This document shows positions 45,501 through 55,286 of a stretch of 64,000 nucleotides of DNA, piece after piece. The notes beneath the pieces are model-generated. The model had not been told where the DNA came from. It did not search any database and saw only the letters and a program-made list of their open reading frames with translations. The stretch is from Aplectana chamaeleonis (Eukaryota; Nematoda; Chromadorea; Rhabditida; Cosmocercidae). Numbering within the stretch: the stretch's first letter is position 1; every line of letters begins with the position of its first letter. The stretch covers positions 3,749,001-3,813,000 of the forward strand of contig JAPDOI010000009.1 in NCBI GenBank assembly GCA_029168955.1, read 5' to 3'. The position numbers and the translations under genes are program-made.

Positions 45501-48500
45501 AAAAAAAAACGGTAAAACTTGAAAAAGAAACATCTTTCGAAGACTCGGGACATACGGCGCGTGGCGGGCGTGTGTCGACGGACCAATTCAATGAAAAGGC
45601 TTTTTTATGACTTAAGACGTAAAATTCACCTGCAGGCTCAGAGCGGTTATGGAACCGAATCTCTCGTCTATCCTGTCGACAACAGTCAACATCACATTAT
45701 TCTTATTCAGCATCATATGAAGATCTCGCTCTTTGAATTCTGAAAAAAAAACATCAGCGATACTGTATTCACTAGGCTGGAGCGAAAGTTTCCCGCCACT
45801 TGATTTTGACAATTTTTTCGAACCCTCGGCCATATGCCAATCGAAAGCACAAATTCTCTCCTATTTCACGCTGCCTTTGCTTGGGTCAAAACCTGCTCAG
45901 TTGCCAAATATATGTTATAATTCAGTGGTAATCTTCATCTTTGAGTCAGGGTTGAGCACGCCGTTGCGACCGGTAACCACAAATTTACGACCCCCCTTGG
46001 TGACCAAAATTTTTACGAACTCCCCCTCTGGAATGAAGAAATGGCTACCTTTACGAGCGGTTTCAAGATAAACCTCATTTTTTTTTCTAAAATTTCACGA
46101 CCCCCCTCGAATTTTTTTTCGAAAAATTTCCGAAATCTTTACGACCCCCGTTGCGACCGGTCGCAAGCCTGCCCAACCCTGATTTGAGTGCTTCTATTTA
46201 CTTTGAGGTAAACCACCAAACCTGCCAGAGTAGTTAGAATATCTGAGCCACCTTAGAACTAGATGTAAGCTTTTGCGGAAAATTTCGACGAAGCGTAATT
46301 GTTGATTTTCAGCAGATTTTGTGATTTTGCAACTTCGGTCTTTCCTGGCTTATTCGAGATAAGTTTTGGCATCGAAGCTCCAAAGTTGAGTATAATGGCC
46401 AAGTCCTCGCTCAATAGTATTGTTTTCGTCAATTACCGATGTTTTTTTATGAAAAATCGGTTTTCGACGTTCCCTCCCCCTTATCGAGTTTCGAAAAAAA
46501 AGATCGATAATTGACGAAAAAAAAACTATTGAGTGGGGACTTGCCATTATACTCAACCTTTAAAGCTCCCGAGGCCGAAACTTCTCGAATAGGCCAGAAA
46601 AAAACAGAGCTTGCAACACCACAAAACCCGCTAAAAATCAATAATTAAGCTCCGTAAAAATTTTCCGCAACGCGTCATCTAGTTCTAAGACGGCTCAAAT
46701 ATCCTGCCATCTCTTTCACGTTTGAAGGATTGATCTCAAAGTAAGTAGCACTCAAAGATGCTCAGTACTGAAGATTACCACTTAAATATAGCATGCATTC
46801 CTCAAATTAGCAGACTTTGGCCCAAGTGGAAGGTAGCGTTAGATAAAAGAAATTACACTTTCGGTCGGCAACGCACTTCGCCGAAGGGTGAACTCTTGAA
46901 GCTTTGGAAATCGTCAAATTCGTGGCGGAAAGCATTCGCTTCAACCTATGACAAGGGAGTACTGTGTTTCCGAATGGTGTACCACACAAGATCAAAAGAC
47001 GACAGCCCGACAAGGGAAAACTCCCTGACCCCGATCTAGCCCTCGTATGCATTCGAGATTGGCTGTTAACAGAAACTACGTAGGGTGTACCCAAACAACT
47101 GCAACCTACTTGGATCCAGAGCGAACTCGCTGAGATCAAGTGATCGTGACTCGTGATTGTATCTGCTATCCACAACTGCCTAAAAATTTTTCTTCAGAGA
47201 TGAAAGAAAAGTGGGCGAGCCTCACCAATTTTGTATATAGCTCGGGAGGAGTCGTAATCGAAGCCAAGGAGGTTACTTCGTCGCAGCGACAAACGCAGCA
47301 TGTGAAAGCATTACTCTACTGCGACATACTCATAGTGTTTCCGGTGCGCATTGCGTTTGCCTCAGAGAGACAGGAAGGTTTTGGAGAAAAGGTGAAGGGG
47401 TCGTGACTTCAGACGTCTGATAATCAGGGTAGGCAAAGGGGTCATAAAATCGCAGAAAGCTCAGACAAATAAGCTTCCAAACTCCAGATTTGCACCAAAA
47501 TCAGGTTAATGTGCCAGATGGACAATTGGAGAGGCGCCTCAAGGGGTCGTATCCGCTACTATTCTCCAACAAACCTGTATAACAGCGGTTTCCTCCTTGC
47601 TGAGACGAGTCCACGGGGCAACCACTTTGTCAACAAGTATTCTCATTCGATCACCGGTGATTCTATGCACAACACGCTGCGAGATGGCTCTGCAAGCCTC
47701 CGCGGAGTCCTCGCTCTGAAAATTCAATCTTCCCATAAACAACTTTTTCAAGAAATCAAATTTCAATAAAAACCTCACCTTCAGGAAAAATTCAACATCC
47801 CCTTTTGGAGAGGTGGCGACAAGCAACGGCTTCAGATCCTCAATCTGTTGGTGTAACTGCTTCATGATCCACGGCACGGTGAACTTACGCCCATAAGGTA
47901 TCTGAAAAAAAGCTATTTATGGCGTGAATTAAATATCTTGCATTAAGGCAGTGTTTTGGATAATTTTGAATTATAAAAAAATCTGCTAGAACGATTGCTC
48001 AGCCCCGAGTTGAGCTGTAATAACAAAAAAAATGGAAAAAGAAAACGTGTTTTACGCCGTTTTAGTGCATTTTTCGCAATTTCTTGGTATTTTTTGTAAC
48101 ACTTGGTACACTTGGTGGCCCACGAGTTGTTTTACTCGAGGAACTTGGGAACGAATATCACCGCAAACACTGCCTTTAGGCAGGGAAGATCGCGGATTTT
48201 CTTCAAGAATCCGGAAACCTGATAGACCTGCCCAGATGCGAAAACAGCACAGCCAGAAACCACCAAAAACCTCTTGAAAATATACAGTCACCTACTATTA
48301 GGTTTAAGCTATAGTCTTCCGCCACTTGAATTCATCGATTTTGAAACATTCCAGCGTTGGTCCTTTGGCCGAGTGGGATATGCCGATCAAAAGCACAAAT
48401 TTTTCCTTATCTAACGCTGAATTCCACTTGAACCAACGCCTACTCATTAGCAAAATATATGCTATAATTCAGTGGTACCTTTCAGTACTGAGCAATTTTA

Positions 48501-50112
48501 AGTGCTTCTATTTACTTTGAGGTAAACCACCAAACCTGACAGAGTTAACAGGACATTTGAGCCACTTTAGAACTAGATGACAGCCTTGGCGGCAAATTTC
48601 GGCGGAGCTTGATTATTGATTTTCAGCGGATTTTGTGATTTTGCAACTTCAGTATTTTCTAGTTTACCCAAGAGGTTTCGGCCTCGAGGATTCAAAGATA
48701 AGTATAATGGCCAATTCCACACCGCAGTATTTTTTCATAGAGTATCGATCGATATTTAAAGTCGTTAAGATTGGCGAAAATCCAATTTTGAAAAAAAAAC
48801 GATCGATAGTTGGTTGACGAAAAATACTGTTGATTGGGAACTTGGCCACTATACTAAACTTTGAACCTTCGAGATCGAAATTCTCGGATGAGCCAGAAGA
48901 GACCAAAGTTCCAAAATCGCAAAATCCGCTGAAAGATCAACAATTTCGCGTCGTCGAAATTTTCTGCGAACACTATCATCTAGTTCTAGGGTGGCTCAAA
49001 TATCCTGTCAACTCTGGCAGTTTTGATGGTTTACCTCAAATAAACTAGACGCGCTCAAAGACGCTCAGTACTAAAGATTACCACTGAATTATAGCACATA
49101 TTTCGCAAATAAGCAGACTTCGACCCAAGTGGAAGGCAGCATTAGATAGAAAAGAATTTGTGCTTCCGATCGGTATATCGCACAAAGCCGAAAGACCAAC
49201 GCTGGAAGGTTTAAAAATCGTCAAAGCAGATGGCTAGCTCCAACCTGACCACACAAATTTTCTTGTGTTTTTGTGCAACGTGTTTGTTCATAAGATTAAG
49301 ATAACCAATATCTGTGGTTTGACTTTTATTGATCTGTACCCACCTACCTTAATCTTATAAACCATCTCCGCATTTCTTGACATTCCACCAGCACTTCTTA
49401 GAGACTGATCGTCCTTTCTGCCTCTTCGACTACCACCAGCTCCATGCATAACACGTCCAGCCAGCATATTAATAACACGAGTAACCGTGCCCTGCTTTTG
49501 TCGAGGCCTGTCATCCGAAGCTGCACAGGAAATCATTTATTTCACAATGTATCAGGGTAAATATAGTTAGGTCCGTAACTTGCTTCCTCACTCAAAGAAA
49601 ACATTTAAATTTCACCAACGGCTGGCTCGGACCGCCGCATGCGCCGGCCCGCTAATCGATTCAGGCCGAGAGAAGAGCGCAGCTGATCAGTTTACCATAA
49701 CGCCAGCCGCCGGTGAGATTTAAATGTCTTATCTTGAGAAAGGAAGCCACGGACCTAACCGTACAACGACAATTAATATGACTTAATTTATAAAAATTAT
49801 CACTAAACCGCCGATGACACCCTTTAAAAACCGTATTTTCAAAATGTTCGAACAAACGACAAATTCGAGTGAAGGCTTTTGAAATATTCGGATTTTTAAG
49901 CATTTTATTAAACCGGAATTTCGAACAACTCATTTTTTTCGCTCCTTGAGAGAAAAATCATGACACCCTATCACGGTCGTTTAATTTTACATTACAAAAA
50001 TCTTACCATCTTCTTCATCGACATACGAGCTGGCAATGTCGGCGTCTAATCGGGAGAAGCGATTCCTCGACAACTGCTTGACATCTCGACGAGTATTCCT
50101 TCCCACAGGCAT
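39530..50112 (-). CDS. nxf: nuclear RNA export factor (NXF/TAP family), 18 exons
   Basis: mRNA export receptor that, with its p15/NXT partner, carries mRNPs through nuclear pores. Exons, 5-prime to 3-prime on the minus strand: 50112-50007, 49520-49348, 47901-47779, 47715-47575, 47179-47110, 45739-45630, 45496-45410, 45344-45235, 45023-44987, 44925-44842, 42710-42579, 42513-42437, 42378-42302, 42226-42138, 42083-41962, 39989-39905, 39843-39781, 39715-39530. All phases join and give 623 codons from ATG to TGA, close to human NXF1 (619). Domains: Arg-rich N-terminus; RRM-like part with IPYGRKF (~94-190); LRR (~195-330: SRSLDLSEF, LKVLDLSNNQ, ETLFFEGNPL, FPRVCVLDG); NTF2-like (~348-541: RFLVEFYKLYDG, LPITNHYTESFIVDT, QLSFFTRSFIV); Ala/Pro linker; TAP-C (~575-623: FCKDSG, AWSEKCLVDYEWNYE). 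Intron bodies host several transposons. Which NXF paralogue it is cannot be told. The exon 8 acceptor (TTGAAG) and exon 14 acceptor (GTTAAG) are the weakest. Confidence 0.93.
40350..41305. repeat. foldback copy B, NXF intron 15
   Basis: Same family as copy A: GAAGCGAAAGTTTCG at the left, GTAACTTTCGCTTC at the right, with the CAGCATTGGTCC and CCTTCCACTTGGGCC blocks and their complements inside. Confidence 0.9.
42760..44440. repeat. ~1.7-kb inverted-repeat element, NXF intron 10
   Basis: The left end has TAAACTTTTCTAGAACAAATTTCGGACG, GCAGCTGCCTAGAGTCACTC and GTTATAGGCGTTTTTCTCTG. Inverted counterparts (GGGCAGCTACGAAGGGCATATTCGGAC, GAAAATAGTTTTATAAAAGTAC) lie near 44330-44400. A 90-bp piece (GCTGCCTAGAGTCACTC...) is tandemly doubled at 43158 and 43232. 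The interior repeats a TTTGG-GTGCTGA-CACGAATCTGA motif about every 130 bp. A relative sits in the astacin gene at 56170-57930. Confidence 0.85.
45770..46950. repeat. foldback copy C, NXF intron 5, carrying a nested hAT-like MITE
   Basis: GGAGCGAAAGTTTCCCGCCACTTG at the left and GGCGGAAAGCATTCGCTTC at the right. Longer than copies A, B and D because of the 235-bp insertion at 45947-46181. Confidence 0.9.
45947..46181. mobile_element. 235-bp hAT-like MITE nested in foldback C
   Basis: Ends CAGGGTTGAGC and GCCCAACCCTG. Flanks CTTTGAGT and ATTTGAGT form an 8-bp duplication with one mismatch. The uninterrupted site CATCTTTGAGTGCTTC is visible in foldback B near 40546. A degenerate relative rich in TTTACGACCCCCC is at ~51440-51660. 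Confidence 0.9.
47944..48178. mobile_element. ~230-bp Harbinger-like MITE, NXF intron 2
   Basis: AGGCAGTGTT at the left and AACACTGCCT at the right, each beside TTA, as expected for a PIF/Harbinger TTA target site. Short ORFs on both strands are mirror products of the inverted ends. Confidence 0.75.
48300..49242. repeat. foldback copy D, NXF intron 2
   Basis: Same family as A-C: CAGCGTTGGTCCTTTGGCC at the left and GCCGAAAGACCAACGCTGG at the right, with purine-rich centre near 48740-48820. Confidence 0.9.
49570..49755. repeat. GGTCCGTGG MITE, copy 2, NXF intron 1
   Basis: GGTCCGTAACTTGC at the left, GCCACGGACC at the right, TA on both sides. It shares GCCGGCCCGCTAATCGATTC with copy 1 in inverse order. 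Confidence 0.8.
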
Positions 50113-50470
50113 GGATCTGTATCGATCGCATATTAAACTTCAGTTAATTAGAAGTACATATGAAACATAAGGGGAGGGGTTAACATTGCTCACCCGCGGG
50201 CGTGCTGCGTCGCGGTCGGGCAGCGTCGCGCGCAACGAGATGTGCGGCGACGCGACATCGCCGTTTTCAGATGAACCCAATTAAATTCACACGTCCTGGG
50301 GAATAATTTTCTTTCCTGCGTTCATTTCTTGTCACAGACGACAGCTGTTTACCCGCATAAAGCGCTGAAAACTACTCTAAACGATGAAGGGTTTTTAGTG
50401 TTCGCTGCGCGCGCGCCACTCACCGAACCGCGACGCATGCGCACGCGAGTAAGCGTGGTCATGTGGTCAT
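50113..50470. other. 5-prime flank of the NXF gene
   Basis: No TATA box seen. Two GC-rich blocks (50190-50265 with GCGTGCTGCGTCGCGGTCGG; 50405-50455 with CGAACCGCGACGCATGCGC) are partly inverse to each other and may be ends of an old 270-bp element lying in the probable promoter. Confidence 0.4.
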
Positions 50471-50611
50471 CATCGGCATGAATTCTTAAGAAACTTTGCG
50501 TTCACTATTGAAGACTGGCGCAAACCCGGTGCCATGTGTTATAACATAGGTAAACCGAGTTTGCGCCAACCTTCGATGGGGAGCGCAGTCTCCTTAGGAT
50601 TCATGCCGATG
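50471..50611. repeat. 141-bp palindromic MITE, copy 1
   Basis: CATCGGCATGAATTCTTAAG at the left mirrors CTTAGGATTCATGCCGATG at the right. Centre: TTGGCGCAAAC-type arms around TGTTATAACATAGG. A second copy is at 60142-60272. Confidence 0.85.
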
Positions 50612-50814
50612 TTAGCCTCTTAAGATCGAAGAGGTTGGGAGAAATTCAAATTCGCGGTAATTAAAAACAATGCTCGATTTTTTTGCCAGATTTCTAGAAA
50701 ATCCGGCAAGAATACATTAGTAAAGAATTTAGCTTTCACAAAAATCTTTGACAAAGCCTAAAATTGAAAATGCGCACTTCTCACATGCGACTGACTATAT
50801 CTTCTGTTTCGAGT

Positions 50815-50958
50815 GAAATTTATTTCCGTTCACCGCGTGCTTCTGCGAGCGTATGCTGCGTCTCCTGCTCCCACACTTTCTCGCTATCAATACCCTCGCT
50901 CCGCACGAGCGCGCGCGAAGGAACAGAGTACATTTGACTCTAAACCAGAGGATAACTA
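50815..50958 (-). repeat. ~145-bp repeat upstream of NXF, inverse of 54705-54850
   Basis: Shared blocks in inverse order: TCCTCTGG, GAGTCA-AT-TACTCTGTTCC, CGAGGGTA, GAGAAAG-GTG, GAGACGCAGC and ATAAAT. The pair brackets the intergenic DNA between the divergent NXF and astacin genes. Confidence 0.65.
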
Positions 50959-50964
50959 TAATTA

Positions 50965-51098
50965 GGTCTGTGGTTGGTTAAATCTCACCGGCGGCCGACT
51001 GGTAATTATCAGCCAGCCGTCGGTGAGATTCAAACCGTCCGGGCCCGCCGCGGTTTAGATTTAAATGTTTTTTTTCTTGAGGGAACAAGCCAAGAACC
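50965..51098. repeat. GGTCCGTGG MITE, copy 3 (diverged)
   Basis: GGTCTGTGGTTGG at the left, CCAAGAACC at the right, with AAATCTCACCGGCGGCCGAC inside. A GAATTT-like third inverted block suggests an internal rearrangement. Confidence 0.7.
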
Positions 51099-51101
51099 TT
51101 A

Positions 51102-51390
51102 TATACTCTGTTTATCTTTAATTGCACAAAAAACGGTCCGCCAATAGTCCTCTAATGGGCCGGCTAGTACCGTAGTTTACGCCCACGACGCGTTCTCGGC
51201 AGACCCGGGTGCGCACCGGGGTGTGCTGAGCGATCGATTCATCAATGCCGTCACTCGGCCACCCACCCTGCCACTGTGCACACCCGGGTCTGCCGAGAAC
51301 GCGTCGTGGACGTAAACTACGGTACTAGCCGGCCCATTAGAGGACTATTGACGGACCGTTTTTTGTGCAATTAAAGATAAACAGAGTATA
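51102..51390. repeat. 289-bp MITE with ~110-bp near-perfect terminal inverted repeats
   Basis: From TATACTCTGTTTATCTTTAA to CGGCAGACCCGGGTGCGCAC, repeated as reverse complement at 51276-51390 with only a few changes. The 60-bp loop holds CGATCGATTCATCAATGCC. High arm identity implies recent activity or recent hairpin-templated repair. Confidence 0.9.
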
Positions 51391-51685
51391 CCTCCTTTTG
51401 GCTTAACGGCTGGTTTGGAGAAAATTACTTTCTTTCTCAATGAATTTTACGACCCCCCCCAAATTTACAGTTTAACAAAAAAAATCCAAAATTTCTTCGA
51501 CTCATGTTGCGACGAGCTACAAGCTCAGAAATCTAAAGAAAAAAATTCGCCCATGGGTTTTTTTGGGGTGCTGGACACTGAAAAAAGAGTTCTGTTGAGG
51601 AATGAGCAGGGTTGCAACTCGGCGCTAAGGGGATCGTAAGAACCCTGAGAAATTTTTTCATGAAAAATGAAAAATCGGGGGGGGT

Positions 51686-52092
51686 CTAGCAGAAAGAGCG
51701 GTCATCTGCCCCAAGCAATGATCTGAGATAGAAGTGGTACAGCCTGCTCTTGAATATCAAAAAATTTTCGGCCTCAACCACATACGAAGGTACTGTGCTT
51801 CTGTAGTCCCAATTCCGGTCCGCAATTGCGTCTCGACACGTTTCGCGGCCGCACGCTCCCGAGTCGGAAGAGTTTCCAGCGCCGCAGCCGTCGATCTGTT
51901 GACTCTGTGTGGGTTTTGCAAATTCACGTTCGAGCTGAAAAGCGTGCTGACGTACAGCGGCGGGTGAACACAAAAACGCTCTGAAATGGGATGTAGCAAA
52001 GATCATTAACGATTTTGTAGCATAAATGCAAATCAAACTCAATTCTCCGATATCGTAGGGCTTCGATCCCCAAAAATGTCGAGCCAAGTCAT
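51686..52092 (-). pseudogene. LINE C-terminal remnant, minus strand, split by a truncated MITE
   Basis: Minus strand from 52085: FLGIEALRYRRIEFDLHLCYK, then, after a MITE fragment (51791-51930), VVEAENFLIFKSRLYHFYLRS to a TGC-TAG stop at 51686. The same order (LGIE-RYRR-E-DL...WN-LP-E-V-A..F-KSRL) marks the end of many LINE reverse transcriptases. A related remnant in the opposite direction is at 52480-53640. Confidence 0.65.
51791..51930 (+). repeat. GCTTATCTGGGCC MITE family, truncated copy 1
   Basis: TACTGTGCTT, TTCCGGTCCGCAATTGCGTC, CGGCCGCACGCTCCCGAGTC: one terminal half only, inserted in the minus-strand LINE remnant. Confidence 0.7.
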
Positions 52093-52093
52093 G

Positions 52094-52376
52094 TACTGTG
52101 CTTATCTGGGCCAAATTCCGGTCCGCATTTGCGTCTCGACACGCTTCGTGGCCGCACGCGCTCGAGTCAGTCGGGTTTCCAGCGCCAAAGCCGACTCGAT
52201 GTGGCTTTTTTATACAATTTTCTTCAATTTTCCTTAGTTTCCAGCTTCCAAAACCCACCTAGAGTCAGCAGATCGGCGGCTGCGGCGCTGGAAGCTCTTC
52301 TGACTCGGGCGCGTGCGGCCGCAAAGCGTGTCGAGACGCAATTGCGGACCGGAATTTGGCCCAGATAAGCACAGTA
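52094..52376. mobile_element. GCTTATCTGGGCC MITE family, full copy 2 (283 bp)
   Basis: Terminal inverted repeats of about 50 bp beginning TACTGTGCTTATCTGGGCC and ending with its complement. Then GGCCGCACGCGCTCGAGTC-type subterminal inverted blocks and a central TTTTTTATACAATTTTCTTC. Terminal TA may be the target duplication. Confidence 0.9.
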
Positions 52377-52479
52377 GTCTGGCCTTCTCGTATAAGAAAT
52401 ACTTTGACAAAACGCATTTTAAGCACCAACTTTTCACGTTTTCAACGGCCGGCCGCCACTCAAAATGCGTTTAAGTCAA

Positions 52480-53640
52480 AGTATTTCCTAAGATTATATG
52501 AATAGGCTTAAGATGTTAGGGATCGAAACCGTACGATATCGGAGAAATGAGTTTGACTTGCATTTATATGTTACAAAATCGTGAATGGTCTTTCCGACAT
52601 CACATTTCAGAGCGTTTCACGTTCGCCCGCCGTTGTGCTCGATCTCGCCAGCACACCTTTTAGCTCAAACGTAGATTTACATCGAAATCTTACGTGATGC
52701 ATACATTTACGTTCAGGGTCATCCAAATTTGGAACAAACTACCTTCAGAAATCGTTGAGGCCGAAAATCTTTAGATTTGTTAAAAGCAGGCTTTTCCACA
52801 AGCCAGTAAAGGTCAAAATTTCCCGAGCTGCCAAACGATTCACAGTACCCCTTTTCGCGGCGGGACCAGCATGTAGTCTTGGTCCGCATGCGGCCATGGA
52901 TTCCTGGCAGGCCTGCTCGATCATTATGCCTGACATATTCGTCATCACAGTGTATGCCGCGAAAAAACCATTCAAAATTGTCGTTTTTTTCGAAAACGAC
53001 TGAAACTCCTTCTACGGGATCATTTTCTCGTATGTGTCGCCAAGTTGTCGACCAATTTGATGTCGGAATCGGTGTTTGCTTGCAAATAGCCGAAACATGG
53101 AAGGAGATTTTAAACGATAGGCACTTTTTCGTAAATAATAAAAATTTCACACATTTTAATAATTTTATTCTTCTGTAGTGCTCTGAAAATAAACGAATTT
53201 ACCAACTTCAAAATTTGCCTCTCTTCGATCCAATAAGTTGTTAGCGTTTCGTGTTCTTTAGAAACACCAGGGAGAGTGTGACCGCCAAATGCTTATGCTT
53301 GAGATCGCACATAAATAGCGAAAATGAACAAATTCTCATCAATGAAGATCGTATAGACGCGCCAGAAATCCATGGCTGCATGCGGCCAAGAATCCATGCT
53401 GGTCCCGCCGCGAAAAGGGGTACTATAAATCGGGGGCAGCCCGGGAACTTTTGACCGTTACTGGCTTGTAGCTTTTCCGCTTCAGTCTCAAGTCATTGCA
53501 TGGGGAAGATATATAGCAGCGCTTCTGCTACAGTAGGGTCTCATCCGTATTAAAGGCAAATCTACTTGTTGTTCTGTTTGCCTCCATACGCAGCCTGTTG
53601 CGTTTTACAATTTTCGCTTACGTTTTTTTATTGAAGAATA
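52480..53640 (+). pseudogene. LINE C-terminal remnant, plus strand, split by a foldback
   Basis: RLKMLGIETVRYRRNEFDLHLY at ~52507, then degenerate sequence, FRVIQIWNKLPSEIVEAENL (52711-52770), VKSRLF at ~52780, and, beyond a foldback insertion, RFSLKSLHGEDI-QRFCYS from 53479. Stops and shifts are present. It resembles the C-terminal region of a LINE polyprotein different from the RTE-like pieces at 13 kb. Confidence 0.7.
52798..53469. mobile_element. 672-bp foldback inserted in the LINE remnant
   Basis: Ends ACAAGCCAGTAA and TTACTGGCTTGT. Inverted arms continue through GGTCAAAATTTCCCGAGCTG, GTACCCCTTTTCGCGGCGGG and CATGCGGCCATGGATTC. Flanks (G)GCTTTTCC and (A)GCTTTTCC give an 8-bp duplication, or 9 bp with one mismatch. 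Long arms plus 9-bp duplications would fit a Mutator-like element (inference). The AT-rich loop has no transposase. Confidence 0.85.
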
Positions 53641-54374
53641 GAGCTATTGAACTGAATTGGATTCAAACTACGATTAGCCAGAAAAAAAGACGAAGAGTAA
53701 CTCCGGACCCACGAAATATTGAATAAATAAGGCTATTTACAACTAAAAATGTAGAGAAAAGTGAAAAAAATATTGATGATTCACGTGACGAAAAATCGCC
53801 GCACGCGCGATGCGCGCATCTCCCGGAAATTGTAGTTTCTGCAACAGATAGCGCTGGAGCGCGAGTTGCCGCACATTAATAGCACCTCTATTTCATTTCA
53901 GCAGAATCACAGAGAAATACTTATGCCTCTGTGGGGTCATGTAGGGAACATCAATAAGGTCAAATACACTCGGGGAGCAAGAAATTTTTCAAAAGATGCG
54001 ATAATTCCGAAAAACGTGTCTCACAAAATTACCGATTTTTGGCGTAAATTCCTTCATTGAAGCTGTAAAGAAAAAAACCAAAATTTGGAGGAATTCGAAC
54101 GAAGCTTTATAAGAAGTAAATTCAGGATCATAAAAGCATTACAGCAAAATTCCAAAGAGTTTTTGTCCCGCCGGTACGCTATTGTTTGCGCTCTTCTCGG
54201 CGTCAAACGCCAGGCGTTTCGGGTGAAACAGAGGGTGTTTCGGAAAAAGCGGGCGTTAAAGAAAGCAAGGAAGAGCAATGTCTCGGGAGATTCGTTCACA
54301 TCGAGCACTCATTCATTCACTCATCGCGCAGTTGTTCATAGCGCACTGGCCCGGGGTCCGAGTATAACCACTTC
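53641..54374. other. no recognised gene; 54085-54340 open frame unassigned
   Basis: A plus-strand ORF opens at 54085 with a basic, Lys/Arg-rich stretch (VKRQAFRVKQRVFRKKRALK) but runs into the MITE at 54375, which supplies its remaining codons. No splice partner or domain recognised. Confidence 0.4.
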
Positions 54375-54620
54375 TACTGTGCTTATCTGGGCCAAATTCC
54401 GGTCCGCAATTGCGTCTCGACACGCTTTGCGGCCGCACGCGCTCGACTCGTTCGAGTTTCCAGCGCCAAAGTCGACTCGATGTGGCTTCTCGATACAGTT
54501 TCTTTCAATTTTTTTAAGTTTCCAGTTTCCTAAACCCACCTGGAGTCGGCAGATCGGCGGCTGCGGTGCTGGAAGCTCTTCCGACTCGGGAGCGTGCGGC
54601 CGCAAAGCGTGTCAAGACGC
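54375..54620. repeat. GCTTATCTGGGCC MITE family, copy 3 (right end truncated)
   Basis: Left end TACTGTGCTTATCTGGGCC intact. The right inverted arm stops after GCGTGTCAAGACGC, so the last ~30 bp are lost. Confidence 0.85.
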
Positions 54621-54704
54621 TTTCCGAGTGCGTATTTTGACTCATTGCAACACAGGACGATGCGGAATTTCGAAAAGTTGAAGCGCGATGGTCCACATAG
54701 GTGT

Positions 54705-54850
54705 TATCCTCTGGTTCCGAGTCAGATTTACTCTGTTCCCTCGCGCGCTTGTGCGGAGCGAGGGTAGAGACAGTGAGAAAGCGTGGGAAGAAGGAGACGC
54801 AGCGTATGCGCGCCGACGCACGCGAAGAACAGAAATAAATCACACTCGGA
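54705..54850 (+). repeat. ~145-bp repeat upstream of the astacin gene, inverse of 50815-50958
   Basis: TATCCTCTGGTTCCGAGTCAG, TTTACTCTGTTCC, CGGAGCGAGGGTAG and GAGACGCAGCGTATGCGCG match the repeat near NXF on the other strand. It lies about 440 bp before the astacin start codon. Confidence 0.65.
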
Positions 54851-55286
54851 AACGGAGGATACGAGCGACCCCACAACGGTGGAGCAAACGGAGTGTCAGG
54901 CCATTTATACTCGAGAGGCACCGCCGCGCGTGACTTTCGGGCACTGAGGAGTAGTACAGTGTTCAAATCAGCAGTTATCCCAAAATCAGCGTAAAAAATA
55001 TGTACACTAGGGAAAGGGTTAACTCGCAAGAACTTTTTTCTTGTCATGCTGCGCCGAGGTATAACTTCTGTTCAGCTATTCTCCACCTTGCTGAGATTCC
55101 ATTTCCCGGACGAAAATTTTTGGTATTTGGTATAGTATTATTTACCAGCAAGGACTCGCAGCAGCAATACAGTGGTGTTTTTAATAATAGCTATGGTAGC
55201 AATAATAACTGCAGCGGCGAATGGAAATCAGCGGCCGCTGTACTTCTATAAAAAGATGAAAGCGCGCCAGAAAACTGACAAAAACC

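Noticed and set aside
47140..47406. Plus-strand ORF MKEKWASLTNF
   Set aside because: It overlaps antisense to NXF exon 5 (47110-47179) and has no recognisable domain; the NXF exon is needed to complete the LRR.
54085..54681. 198-codon plus-strand ORF
   Set aside because: Its second half is translation of a MITE (54375-54620), so it is not an intact gene.
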